64,000 bases of DNA from Paramecium octaurelia (Eukaryota > Ciliophora > Oligohymenophorea > Peniculida > Parameciidae): the NCBI GenBank assembly GCA_905182995.1, contig CAJJDP010000001.1, positions 330,001 through 394,000 on the forward strand, written 5' to 3'. Below, in pieces: positions 35,133 through 45,335 of this stretch. The notes below the pieces were generated by a model. It saw only the letters and a program-made list of their open reading frames with translations. It did no database searches and was not told where the DNA came from. The position numbers were made by a program, and so were the translations under genes. The stretch's first letter is position 1; each line of letters starts with the position of its first letter.

Positions 35133-36654
35133 ATGGGTGATATTTAGTCATTAAAAGTAGCCTTTATTGAATTCATAGAAAAATTACTGCCATCGATCTC
35201 AGATCCAATGTCAATCACTTAATAAAAATGCTAATTGCTCATAAAACTTCTTAAAGATCAAGGTAAGACAATTTCGGATGTTTGTTTATATATTTAAAAT
35301 CTCAAGATAGTACATCTGAAACCTTCTAATCAGAATGTTTAGGAAGAGGACAAAGTAAAATCTCCAACCAAAATTAAATAACTCGATCATGAGCTTTTCT
35401 AACCAGAATCTTATTTTAAGCTTAGTAAGAAATTCTTCTATATTAAAACTAGATCTTCCAAATAAGGATTTAATAATAAAGAAATCCAGTCTCAAGAATG
35501 GTGAATTAAGAGAAAAAAATAATAATGTCGAACAAAATGAAAGACAAGCAGAGGACAGCTCGACACCTCTTAAATTTGGGATTGATAAATTGAAAAGTAT
35601 TCATCTAATCTTATTTTAAGAAACGCCAAAAATGACCTCGACCTTTAATATGTTCTTCCAATAAGTCAAAGGGTTTTCGATAGTTTCCAAAGAATATATT
35701 ATTGATAATTTACAACAATCAATGAAAGAATTCACGAGACACACTAAGATCATGGGATGCATAGAACAAAGGTCCTTTGAGGTCAATAGTGGCGAAATCT
35801 CTGAAGTCGATAAAAAGCTACATCATCAAAACTACAATTTTACAAGTTACTCCAAATAAGTTGAAAGATAAAAATCTTTTAAAAAAATGAGTATTTTTGA
35901 ACAAAAAAAAGTCCCAGAATCAAGTACTCAGAATTAAAACAATGAACAATTATAACCTTCATAACAAATAGCAACAATTCCTTATGGATCCTCCAATTAA
36001 AAAGAGTTGGATTCTACAAATATTGAATCTCAATCAGGATAAGTTGCTCGCACATATTTACCCTCTAAACCATCATTATATTCCTATCGAGCTTAATAAA
36101 GAAGAGCTGAATAACAAGGGTCTTAAAATTAGAGAAATATTTCTCAATAAGAATCAAATAACGAATAATCTAGCAATACAAATTAATAAAATAATGTATT
36201 AGAAAATTAATAGCATGATACCAAACTCAAAGATGCCCCACTCTCATTAGAATAATCATAAAATTAAACCTCAGAAATTATCCAAATAGGCAGTTTCCCA
36301 TCTCCCAAATAGACATCCAACTAAAAATCTGATAACGACACAGGTTCTATTGATAATCAAATAAAATCTCTACCGGTTTCACCTATACTGACCAACTCAA
36401 AGTTCACTATTGAAGCTACTTAATCTTAAAACCATTCTCGAGAATAGTCAATCAATGAAGAAGTCAAAGTTGATCAAAAGTATGAAGTTCCATAAAGAAA
36501 CACTTACACCAGATTTAATTACACTCAATAAAGATTATAATAAATCAGAGGAAATCTGATTTAAAATAATTATAGAGGGTCAATTAATAATAATGGGGAT
36601 GATAAACCAACAGATATTAAAATAGATATTAAATAATTGGATTAAAATTTTTGA
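35133..36654 (+). CDS. Gln/Ser/Asn-rich protein, function unknown
   Basis: One 28-nt intron leaves 497 residues. The first 60 residues are helical (FIEFIEKLLPSIS, LLIKLLKDQ); a middle portion (KSIHLILFQETPKMTSTFNMFF) looks folded; the rest is disordered, rich in Gln, Ser and Asn with basic patches (YRAQQRRAEQQ, RNTYTRFNYTQQ). No known domain is seen. Its stop lies 22 bp from the stop of the next, convergent gene. Confidence 0.65.
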
Positions 36655-36676
36655 TTATAAATATTTCTTTTCAAAT

Positions 36677-38229
36677 TCATTATTTAGTAAAACTTTTTGA
36701 AAATTATTTTTGCTTACCTTCTTCAATATTAACTTATTTAATAAGCAGTTATACATTATGATAATTCTATGCATAATCATCATTTTGAATATTCAAGCTT
36801 GCCATTATTGGCGTGTATTTGTTTACAGAAACAGAATTAGTTCTTGACTATCTACTATAATTAGAATTTTGGTTATGATATACTAATAAATCCTTACTCT
36901 TTTTTAGAGCCGAATCTATGTAAGGATCATAGTAGCTGTAATTAGGTAATTAAGGTTTTTGAGTTGGTTCAGGTCTTTAGCTTGATTAAGCTCTTTAAGA
37001 ATTCTAACGTGAAGATGATTAAGGTCGATTAATATGAGGTCTTGGTTCAGGAGTGAGAGAGAATTATTAAACGATAGGTTTAGTTCTAACAAGATTAGCT
37101 ACTTTTATTGTTTAAGGAGTGGAGTTGGAATTGGAATTAAAAGGTTTTGCTTTTTGACTATTTAAATCTGGACTCCTTTCAGTTTTTTAATCTGATTTTG
37201 AGATTGTATTTATAGTATCCAATAACACTGGCTATTGTGAACACTTAACATAAAAGTGATCAGCAATAGTAGTACTTTCAAAAGTATTTATCATGTTTAA
37301 CACCTAAGCATAAGTGGGTCTTTGAAAAGGACTATATGAAAGGAATTAAATGACAATCTATTCAAAAGCCTAGGAATAGTTATATCTAGATATATCATTG
37401 TATGAATTACTTTTAAATATATTATCTTAATTTGGTTATAGCCAATCCATATTAGAAAATGCATTTCTCAACATCATAAAATTATTTAACTTCTAAACCA
37501 GATACACATACCACACAAATAATTCCTAATACAAAAATATTTATCTTCTCTAAATCAAGATTATACTAGATCATACTTAATAATTTACTTTGTTTTGAGA
37601 ATCCTTCAATTCTTGTAATTCTTCTGATGACAAATATTCCAATTCCCTCAGACCTAATTTCACTTTTCTAAATGATGATATATTTTATGGAGTACAACTC
37701 AATTCTAATAATTTTATATCTCCACCATCTGTTATGCGTATATTTTATGGGTGTAAATCTATATACTTCTATTTATTATTTTATAAATCAATCAATGTTT
37801 CACAAACAGTTTTGATTAGATACCATAATTCTCCTTCAAAATAACTAAATTTATGCATTTATATTACGTTGTCCTTAATTTCCTTCTAATCTCCATATCC
37901 TTTAAGAGGTTTTTCTGTATGTATTGAATACCGATATGAACAATATTTAGAGTTCCGCAAAAATCTTTTACACTTGATTAGGAGCAATCATAAATTTATG
38001 TTATATTGGGGTGCTTAAGTCTTTGACTACGGATTTAATTTCAAGATTACTTTATCTATTAGCATAAAAGTTCAGGTTTATTAGATTGCAATTTAATAAC
38101 TGCCATAAGTTCTGAGGGATCCCTATTAGACTAGTAGACAACGATATCTCCATAGGCAGGATCAATTTTATTTACGATAAACTTGTAGTTATTGAGAAGT
38201 TGATTTTATTTTTAGTTGTTGGAACCCAT
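36677..38229 (-). CDS. Divergent protein kinase-like gene (possible pseudokinase), with a frame problem
   Basis: Kinase-like features: AVIKLQ with the strand-3 lysine, LKHPNITQIYDCSQ, hinge-like YRYSIHTEKPL, KYIDLHPQNI in place of HRDLKPEN, IKLLELS in place of DFG, and YSPFQRPTYAQVLNM late in the lobe. A glycine loop is not recognisable and the metal aspartate is replaced by Glu, so catalysis is doubtful. The tail is Ser/Pro/Asn-rich. Three introns (24, 23, 19 nt) fit, but the frame breaks between DCSQ (about 37975) and the hinge: either an unusually short 17-nt intron (37915-37931) or a real frameshift is needed. With the 17-nt intron the gene has 489 codons. Its start lies 24 bp from the divergent neighbour. 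Confidence 0.6.
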
Positions 38230-38253
38230 TTAATTATATTTAATTAATATTCT
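38230..38253. promoter_or_regulatory. 24-bp divergent intergenic region
   Basis: Twenty-four A/T bases, almost all T and A, between the ATGs of the kinase-like gene and the next gene. It is the second very tight divergent pair in 3 kb. Promoter function is inferred from position. Confidence 0.45.
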
Positions 38254-39466
38254 ATGCTAACTTATACAGATTTTTGTCTTAAACTAGCTAAAATAATTAA
38301 AGATGAGTAAATTGAATCACTAACTTTGAAAACTCTAGTAGATGAAACAATTGACTTATTAGACAGATAGTAGCCTCCAGTTGACACATATGTATTTATT
38401 GTTTTTTATAAAAGGAAGAAGTAATTGCCAAGGAATTATTGTTTTACAGAACTGAATGTTAGTATCTCAATAAACTAAGACTCTCACTCTAAAATTAAGT
38501 GAAGGTAATTAGAATAAATAAATAGCTATTGCAAAGATAACTGTAAGAGGAAAAAGAAACCAATACGGAATTATCAAATGTTCTTAAAACGCAAAAACAA
38601 GAGTAGTTATTGAATAAGACAAAAACAGAAGGGTTAAATAATATAGCATAAAAAAATGAACCTTAAAACGTAAGTGCTCGATAGCAGAAAAACTGTAATT
38701 AAATATTTTAAATTCATTTTTATTTAGAATTTAATATTACCTAGAGATAAGCCTTATAGCCATAAACGACTAAATAGATGTAACTAGCTCCTCATCTTAC
38801 CATAGAGATTAAAAATATAAAAACTCCATTGTTAGAGCATTAAGATCCTAAAAATCTCAAAGAATTATTCCAATAGTGCGTATAATAGATTTCTAGAGAA
38901 AATCAGATGAGAGGAAATCATATTAAAAAAAATAAACAAATGTGCAGTAGAGATTTTTCAGGCCAATTTCATATCAGTGAAGATTAGAAAGATGATAATT
39001 TTTCAAAACTCGATATCAAAACCCTGACAGAAAAGTATAAAAATACAAACACAATGATAATAGATTTTTCTTAAATCCGCAATTTTTTAAGATGATAGAA
39101 GCCTAATTATTTGATGTAAAGTGTTGCAACAATAAGGCTTGCCTTTACAATTTTAAATAATCCTAATTATCATCAGAAGCATAACAAATCTAAAATGAAA
39201 GTAAAATTCTTTAAATTCCTAAAAAAATACCATAGTTTCGATCAGATCACAGAAGTAGAAGTGTAGGCAGACAAGATGGTATTATACAATTATCATTTTT
39301 AGATCTAAAACTTTAATATTAATATTTATTCGCAGATGTATTGCGTTTAGAAAGAGAGTTGTGCGCAACACCTAAATAGAATAAAAATAGATAAATTGAA
39401 TTAAAAAGTTAATTGAAAGATATTCGTGAAAAACTATATCAATTATAGTGTAAGATTTTAAATTGA
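38254..39466 (+). CDS. Coiled-coil protein with conserved-looking C-terminal helix, function unknown
   Basis: Three introns (23, 33, 29 nt) leave 375 residues. It begins with a helical segment (KLAKIIKDEQIESLTLKTL), has a Gln/Lys-rich coiled coil to about residue 120, a basic middle, and a final amphipathic helix (YLFADVLRLERELC then QLKDIREKLYQLQ). A Cys cluster (KCCNNKACLYNF) lies near residue 265. No domain is recognised. Exon sum is divisible by three. Confidence 0.6.
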
Positions 39467-39698
39467 ATTTATATCTAAATCTATTCCATAAATTAATCTA
39501 CCAAATGAATTATATCTTCCTGAGTCTCCCCATATGATTTCGTGATTGTAGTTTTACTTTTTTTATTTAAATTGTGTTAACTCATAAACAAGAATATCAC
39601 TTTGAAATAATAGTATGTAAAATTCTAAACAGTTAAGTAATTTTAGCAATTTAAAATAATTCTCTAATTCTATATCGAATTATTAATAAATAATAAAA

Positions 39699-40872
39699 TC
39701 AAATCTGACAAAGTTCATTCAAATTTTTAGAAATATATTATTCTAAATATTTGATTACTTATCCTCGAGTACAATTAATCTTAGATCTACACATTCTAGT
39801 CTCTAATAGTTCATTTTAAAAATATAAATTCACATACTCTCCTTGTATGATGAAGCTTAATTTTGAGGCAAAAGGAGGAATAAGTGGTTCTTCGACTAGA
39901 ACAGATAGCATTGCAACCTAATTTGAATCATGTCCAAAATATAAACTAATGGTATGGTCCCCTTAAATTTAATTAATTATCCATTGGAATATTTCTGTTA
40001 ATGCAGAAAAATGTTGGATAGACCTTGAATTATCCATTTTATAAAATTTATAGATAAAAATCTAAAATATAAAATCGAATTACTTCATCCAAATATTTTT
40101 AAGCATTCAATGAAAGAACAGGTTTATCAAATCCCTGATATCTATTACATTTGAAACCACCATAAAATGTTTTCATTTTATTTATGGTAATAGTTCCTTC
40201 ATCTAAAGAAGAATTAGACAGTTTCATTTGTTAAAACACTTCTTAAAATTCTGGTCTTTGTTTAAACTCTTCGTTCTTATTCAAATATTCTTGGTTATTC
40301 AATATTTCTTCTTTAATGTAATCTAATTTAGGACATTATGATGAACTATGACCATGAAACAAAAAGTCACGTTCCATTTTAAAAGTTTAGAAATCAAAAA
40401 TTAATGGATTTGTAAAATCTGATTACATAATTTCATTTAAAATATTTTCATTTTAAGAATACTTTGAATAATAGTCTTAAAAGTAATTTCTTAAAATTCC
40501 TTAGAAATTATAAGGGCATAGTCCTTTAACAAATCCTATAAATGAATGCATAACTCTTGGTATAACAGATGAAACAAAATTTAGTTTTTAATATATGCAA
40601 TTTCCCTCAGCATCATAAAAATAATTTGTCTGTGATGATTAACCTAAGTCATGAAGTTATTGAAATCCTTTTTCGGTTAGATATCCAGGTTTATAATTTT
40701 TCCATAAAATTTAATCTAAAGGATTATACTTATTAGGAGATCTGGCACCATGTCTTATAAATGATATTTCCTTCTGCTAATCTTCAAAAGTAATAGCCTT
40801 AAAGTTTATAAAATAGAGTGCGCTAATAATAATAATTTACAGAATAGCCCAAGTAAATTAAGATGAAAACAT
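39699..40872 (-). CDS. Histidine acid phosphatase, secreted or lysosomal
   Basis: One 22-nt intron leaves 383 residues from ATG 40872. Signal peptide or anchor (FTWAILQIIIISALYF) is followed by the catalytic EISFIRHGARSPNKYNP near residue 38 and, late, the proton donor motif YFGHDSNQVA. Four or more cysteines and Asn-x-Ser sites fit a luminal enzyme. The family hydrolyses phosphomonoesters at acid pH in digestive vacuoles. An ATG 36 bases upstream (40908) is in frame but overlaps the stop codon of the preceding gene, so I prefer the inner start, which gives a better signal peptide. Downstream (39439-39698) is short intergenic DNA with a doubtful 48-codon frame. Confidence 0.88.
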
Positions 40873-40904
40873 TATTATGTTTAAAATATTTATATATTTA
40901 TTTC

Positions 40905-41943
40905 TCATGGGTATAACCTAGCTGGTGTTCCCTCTTTAATGACTTCAGAGCTTTCAATTACTCTTGATCCTCTTGTTCTTGATTGACTTGATGAAACAGT
41001 TGTGATTGTTGGTCCTACAACTTTCTTTTCAACTTTTACTTCCTTAACTTCTTTTACTCCTCCATTTTTAATAGAATCAATCTCAGCTTACACCATAATT
41101 AATTATTCTTAGGTATTGAAATAGTCTGTATTTAATTTCTTAAATCTACTTTTCCACACTTCTACTTCCTTTGAAAATAATATGTAAGAATACAGATCTT
41201 AATTTCGTTGTTTTTTCTTCAATCTCATAAGTAACAGAACTTTCGATTTCATGACATCTTTTTTCCCAATCTATAATTTCTTACTCCTTTTAATTCAACA
41301 ATCCAGTGATTCTTTCAATTTCCAGTCTTACATTATATAATTGGTCCTAATTTCATTGATAATTCTTACTTCAATTATTTTTATCCTAGACTGCAATCCT
41401 TATTAAGATTGATCATTTCCACTTCGTAATTCAATAAACTCCTGCTCTTTCTATCGTAATTAATTTTATGCCTATTATAATTATAATCTTAGCTTTTATG
41501 CTTCAAGCTCAAGTTATTCAACCTATATTTTATATCGAACTTATAAGTACCCTTGTGTTATCTATCACTTCTACTCTCTCTTTGACTGTCTTGACTTCAG
41601 GCTCTCTTGCCAATAATTCTGCTACTCTCTATCTTAAAAACAATAATTCTTCCTTGTATGATTCACCATCTTCGCATTCACATTCCTTCTTTTATTATTA
41701 AGGGTAAGGAACAGGAACATACATAGGCATCATATAAGGTTATTAAGGAGGTGGTTGGCATTTTGGTCTGCATTCATTATTGTCAATCATAATTTAATAG
41801 CATCCATATTAAGAGTTTGGAAATTAAGCAGATACAAAGGAGGTTGACATATAATTTCTTTTCCTATTATATCTAATTGGAGCTTATTCAACTTCCACAT
41901 TGGTTTTAATTACCTATGATTCTACTACTGTTGTGGTTTTCAT
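40905..41943 (-). CDS. Cytoskeletal-type coiled-coil protein with Cys/Pro-rich segment
   Basis: Three introns (28, 23, 25 nt) leave 320 residues. The head has VVESQVIKTNVEVEQAP; a Cys/Pro/Met segment follows (CRPKCQPPPQQPYMMPMYVPVPYPQ, shortened here to its key residues Cys, Pro, Met); then EPEVKTVKERVEVIDNTRVEQ and a regular coiled coil, and a tail with VKEVKEVKVEKKVVGPTI. The Val/Lys/Glu repeats resemble alveolin-type or epiplasm proteins of the ciliate cortex, but too weakly to name it. The TGA stop overlaps, in the form ATGA, an in-frame upstream ATG of the phosphatase gene. Confidence 0.65.
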
Positions 41944-42002
41944 ATTTTATTTCAAATAAATTATATTTTAATATTAATTATCTCTTACATCTATAATATA
42001 TA

Positions 42003-45000
42003 TCATTCATATATTCCCAATACGCCCAGGTATTCGGAAGTTAATAGTACCTTTTTATTTTCATAGTTAACCAAATACATCATTTGACCCTCCTGTCCCA
42101 TATCAGTCTCATCAAAATTGCCTAATAATAGTTAAATTATAGATTACCTTCAATTGTATTGATAGCTGGATCAGTGAAATAATTACCAACTCCTTACACA
42201 TCACTAACCATATAATTAAACTAGCTGATAAAATATGTAAAATAAGTAAAGGATTATGCAAACTTATTTAATTCTGCAGTGTGATCTTCATTTATAAATC
42301 CATAATTATTATTATATTTAACAAATTCTCCCTTAAAGAATCTTTCTGCAATCCAAAATGAATCTTAATATATCATAAATAAAATACTTTTCGATTCTTC
42401 GAGAATTAAGAAATCACTATATATAACAGGTGGTATCTTTATATTGATTTATTTTTCGCCTGCCTTCTCTTATAACTCACTAACAAATCGTTTCATAAGT
42501 TTTTAACAGATCAAATGAGATTTGCATTCCTTCAATGCGTCATCTATAGATTTGTAGGGTAAGCTTCCAATAGGTGTTTTGATAACGTATAACTCATCAG
42601 ATTTTACATTTGTTTTTTTCATTAAAAATACATCTTTCATCATACCAAATGCAAATGGTTTTTCAGTTCTTATACAATCCCAACTTCCTTCATTTGTCTT
42701 TTAAAAATCTTAAGGACATCTAATTTTTTCAATTGTTTCAATATTTTTTTCGAATTCCTCATCCTTTAACTCTACTCTCCACACTTAGAATTTAGTATTA
42801 ACAACTTTCACATTTTCCTATGTTTCAAAGTTATAAAAATTCCCCTATTTACATAAAGCTTCCATAGCTCCTTCCTTTTCTCTTGGAATTTCTTATTAAA
42901 TTGCTGGTTATTTAGATTTTGTTTAGTTTTTATTTGTTTAGGTTGCATTTTATGATGCCTCTCCTATATATTTTGTCATTGTGGCTGCCATTTCATTTTA
43001 GTTCATTTTTTATAAATCTTAGAATAAAAACAAATCTAATCTCTTCTTAGATTCGTATATTTTCTTTATTTCCTCATACATAACTGTAGTATGTTTTGTA
43101 AAATTAAGGGCGATTAAAACGATACCATTCTATATCAATTCTTCTATAGCATCCTAAATATCTTCTTCAGGATGATTATCTCCACAACCTCCATTATATT
43201 TCTTTCCGTGACATGGAGCATCACATATTATAATTGCAATTTTAAATTTGCTTGGCCACTATAATTTGCAAACCTATTTAATTGCTCCTCTTATATCTTC
43301 TGCTGCATCGCCACCTCCAGAGCATTTAATCCCATCAAACCATTTTTCAAGTGCTTACTAATCCTTTGAAAATGGAAATTCATGATATTTTCCTAAACTT
43401 CTTAATTCATCCTTATCTTAGTAACAAACCGATGCCCAATTAGTTTCTCTATTTGTGGCTTATTTTATGATTTTTAAAGATCCTTAGACAGATCTTTTAG
43501 TTTAGTCCTTATATGAGTCCATTGACCTAAAATAAAATAACATAAATACCCTGTAACATCGACGATAAAGCAGACATCTAACTAACCATATACTTTTTTA
43601 GCTTGTTGCATATTTTAAGCTCCCATTTATATTAAATTTCCTTTTTTTATCTCCAATTATATTAGTGCGTCTTGTTTTTTCTTTTTGTCTTTCTCCAATT
43701 TTTCTTTTCTTTCCTTTTCTTTTTATTCGTTTTCTTATTTCATTTTTTCTTGTTCAGTTTGTTTTTATTAATTAAGCCATTATTTTTGTTATTCAAATTA
43801 CTAAAATTGTTGATTCTACTCTAGTTTAATTTGTTTTCCGTTTGAGGATTCTTTAATCAAATTCTTCAGAAAGTCTAATTCATTTTTAATCAATAAAATT
43901 TCTTGATTTATTGAAGATATCTCAAGGTCTTTTTCCTTTAGATTATCCTGCAATCGCTGTTTGTCAACATTAACTTATTTTAACAAATCTAAAGAATTTT
44001 CCTTTTCGATTTCTAACTATCTTATTTTATCATCCTTTTATTTGATTACTTTTTATAATTTAGCGATTTCATCTCTTGATTCCATAAAATATTTATGCTC
44101 CTGATCCACTTGCTTAACTTATTTGTCTAGATCCGATTGAATCAACCTTAATTCATCTTCTATGGAATTTTTTTAATTTATTAGATCATCTTTTTATTTT
44201 TTATGGTCATCCTTAAGCTTCTTGATTTGATTTTCATATTATGAAGCCAGTGTTTAATCAAATGTTTAAGTAGACCCACCAACATTATTTTAAGTCTTTC
44301 GTATCAGCGACTAATATTAAATTTAGAGAGTATCATATTCTCCCTACAAATCACTTAATTTTTACTCAACACTAGATTTCTCTTTTGAAATTTTATCAAT
44401 TTATGCTTGTTTTTGAGTAATATCAGTTTTTTGAGAGTTGACTTTTAGATTAGAATCATATAGTTCCTCTTCTAGGTCTTGATATCTTCTTTTTAGATTC
44501 TCAAACTATGTTTGTGCTATTTTTTTTTCCTTGGCTATTTTCGTGTTAAATTCTTCTTCTTATTCTATTAATTTTTATTCTAACTCATTATTTTTTTATT
44601 AAAGTTATTTTTCTTTATTGGATGTAGTAGCTAATGTTGTTGGTTTTAGGCCTTGGAAATTTGGCATAATTGGCATAGTTGGCATGTTTGGTATGGTTGG
44701 CATAGCGAATGGAAATTGTTGGCTTCCAGGTGTTCCAGTGTTTTGTGCTTAAGGATTATACATATTAGTAGGAGGCATTGCGCCACCATAATCTATAATT
44801 TATTGTAGAAATTTACTAGATGGCCATGTTGGCATATTATAACCTGGGGGATAACCAGAGGGTGGTTAATTACTACTTGTAGTACCCTAATTCTATTAAA
44901 GCTATCCATCAACTAATAAAAGATTATTTCTTAGTTTTACCTTGTGCACTAGGTTGATTTTGCTAAAAGTATGGATAAGCTATTTAATTAATATTAATAA

Positions 45001-45032
45001 ATACATTATTGACCATTATTGTTTGGATTCAT
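42003..45032 (-). CDS. Coiled-coil / vWA / alpha-kinase fusion protein (VwkA-like)
   Basis: Four introns (25, 28, 23, 26 nt) leave 975 residues. Order: Pro/Met/Gln-rich head (1-135), long coiled coil (about 150-450), vWA domain (about 460-655; LDVCFIVDVTGSM with intact DxTxS metal site, SGGGDAAEDIRGAI, IAIIICDAPCHG), and an atypical alpha-kinase domain (about 700-960; LYVIKTP lysine, AERFFKGEFVKYNNNYG, MVSDVQGVGNYFTDPAINT). In Dictyostelium, VwkA joins vWA and alpha-kinase and acts at the contractile vacuole. Two things are odd: the usual IHT after the DP motif is INT, and the C-terminal zinc segment with His and two Cys is absent, replaced by a short tail ending LGVLGIYE. Kinase activity is therefore uncertain. 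Confidence 0.88.
44661..44705 (-). repeat. Short tandem repeat coding for Met-Pro pairs
   Basis: A degenerate seven- to nine-base unit (plus strand TTGGCAT) recurs about six times within the head of the alpha-kinase gene and codes on the minus strand for a run of Met-Pro-Thr/Ile-like triplets (MPTIPNMPTMPIMPNF). Confidence 0.75.
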
Positions 45033-45335
45033 GAAATCTTAATTATTGTTGTGATAATAATTAATAATTTAATTAATATTGTATTTATCTATGGAGATAT
45101 AAATACTTGAAAAAATTTAATAGAATTATGTTAAAGTTTCGATTATCAATCATTAAGATTAATTAGAATATAATATAAAAATTATGTATTTCTAATAACC
45201 ATTTTTATTTAATTTAAAGCGTTCTTAATACGCAGATTTCATTAAAAGAATTATTTATGATAATCTTAAAATATAAAATGTTAAATAGAAGTTTTTATAT
45301 ATATTCTATAGATTTAAAGAGCAAATATAATATTA
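45033..45335. other. Divergent intergenic gap, no gene seen
   Basis: About 303 bp of AT-rich DNA between the starts of the alpha-kinase fusion and the potassium-channel gene. It should hold both promoters. No coding frame or repeat of note. Confidence 0.5.

Noticed and set aside
39439-39585. Minus-strand 48-codon frame beginning MSQHNLNKKSK
   Set aside because: It overlaps the coding end of the plus-strand gene, and a second frame over the same bases looks equally protein-like; no support for either.
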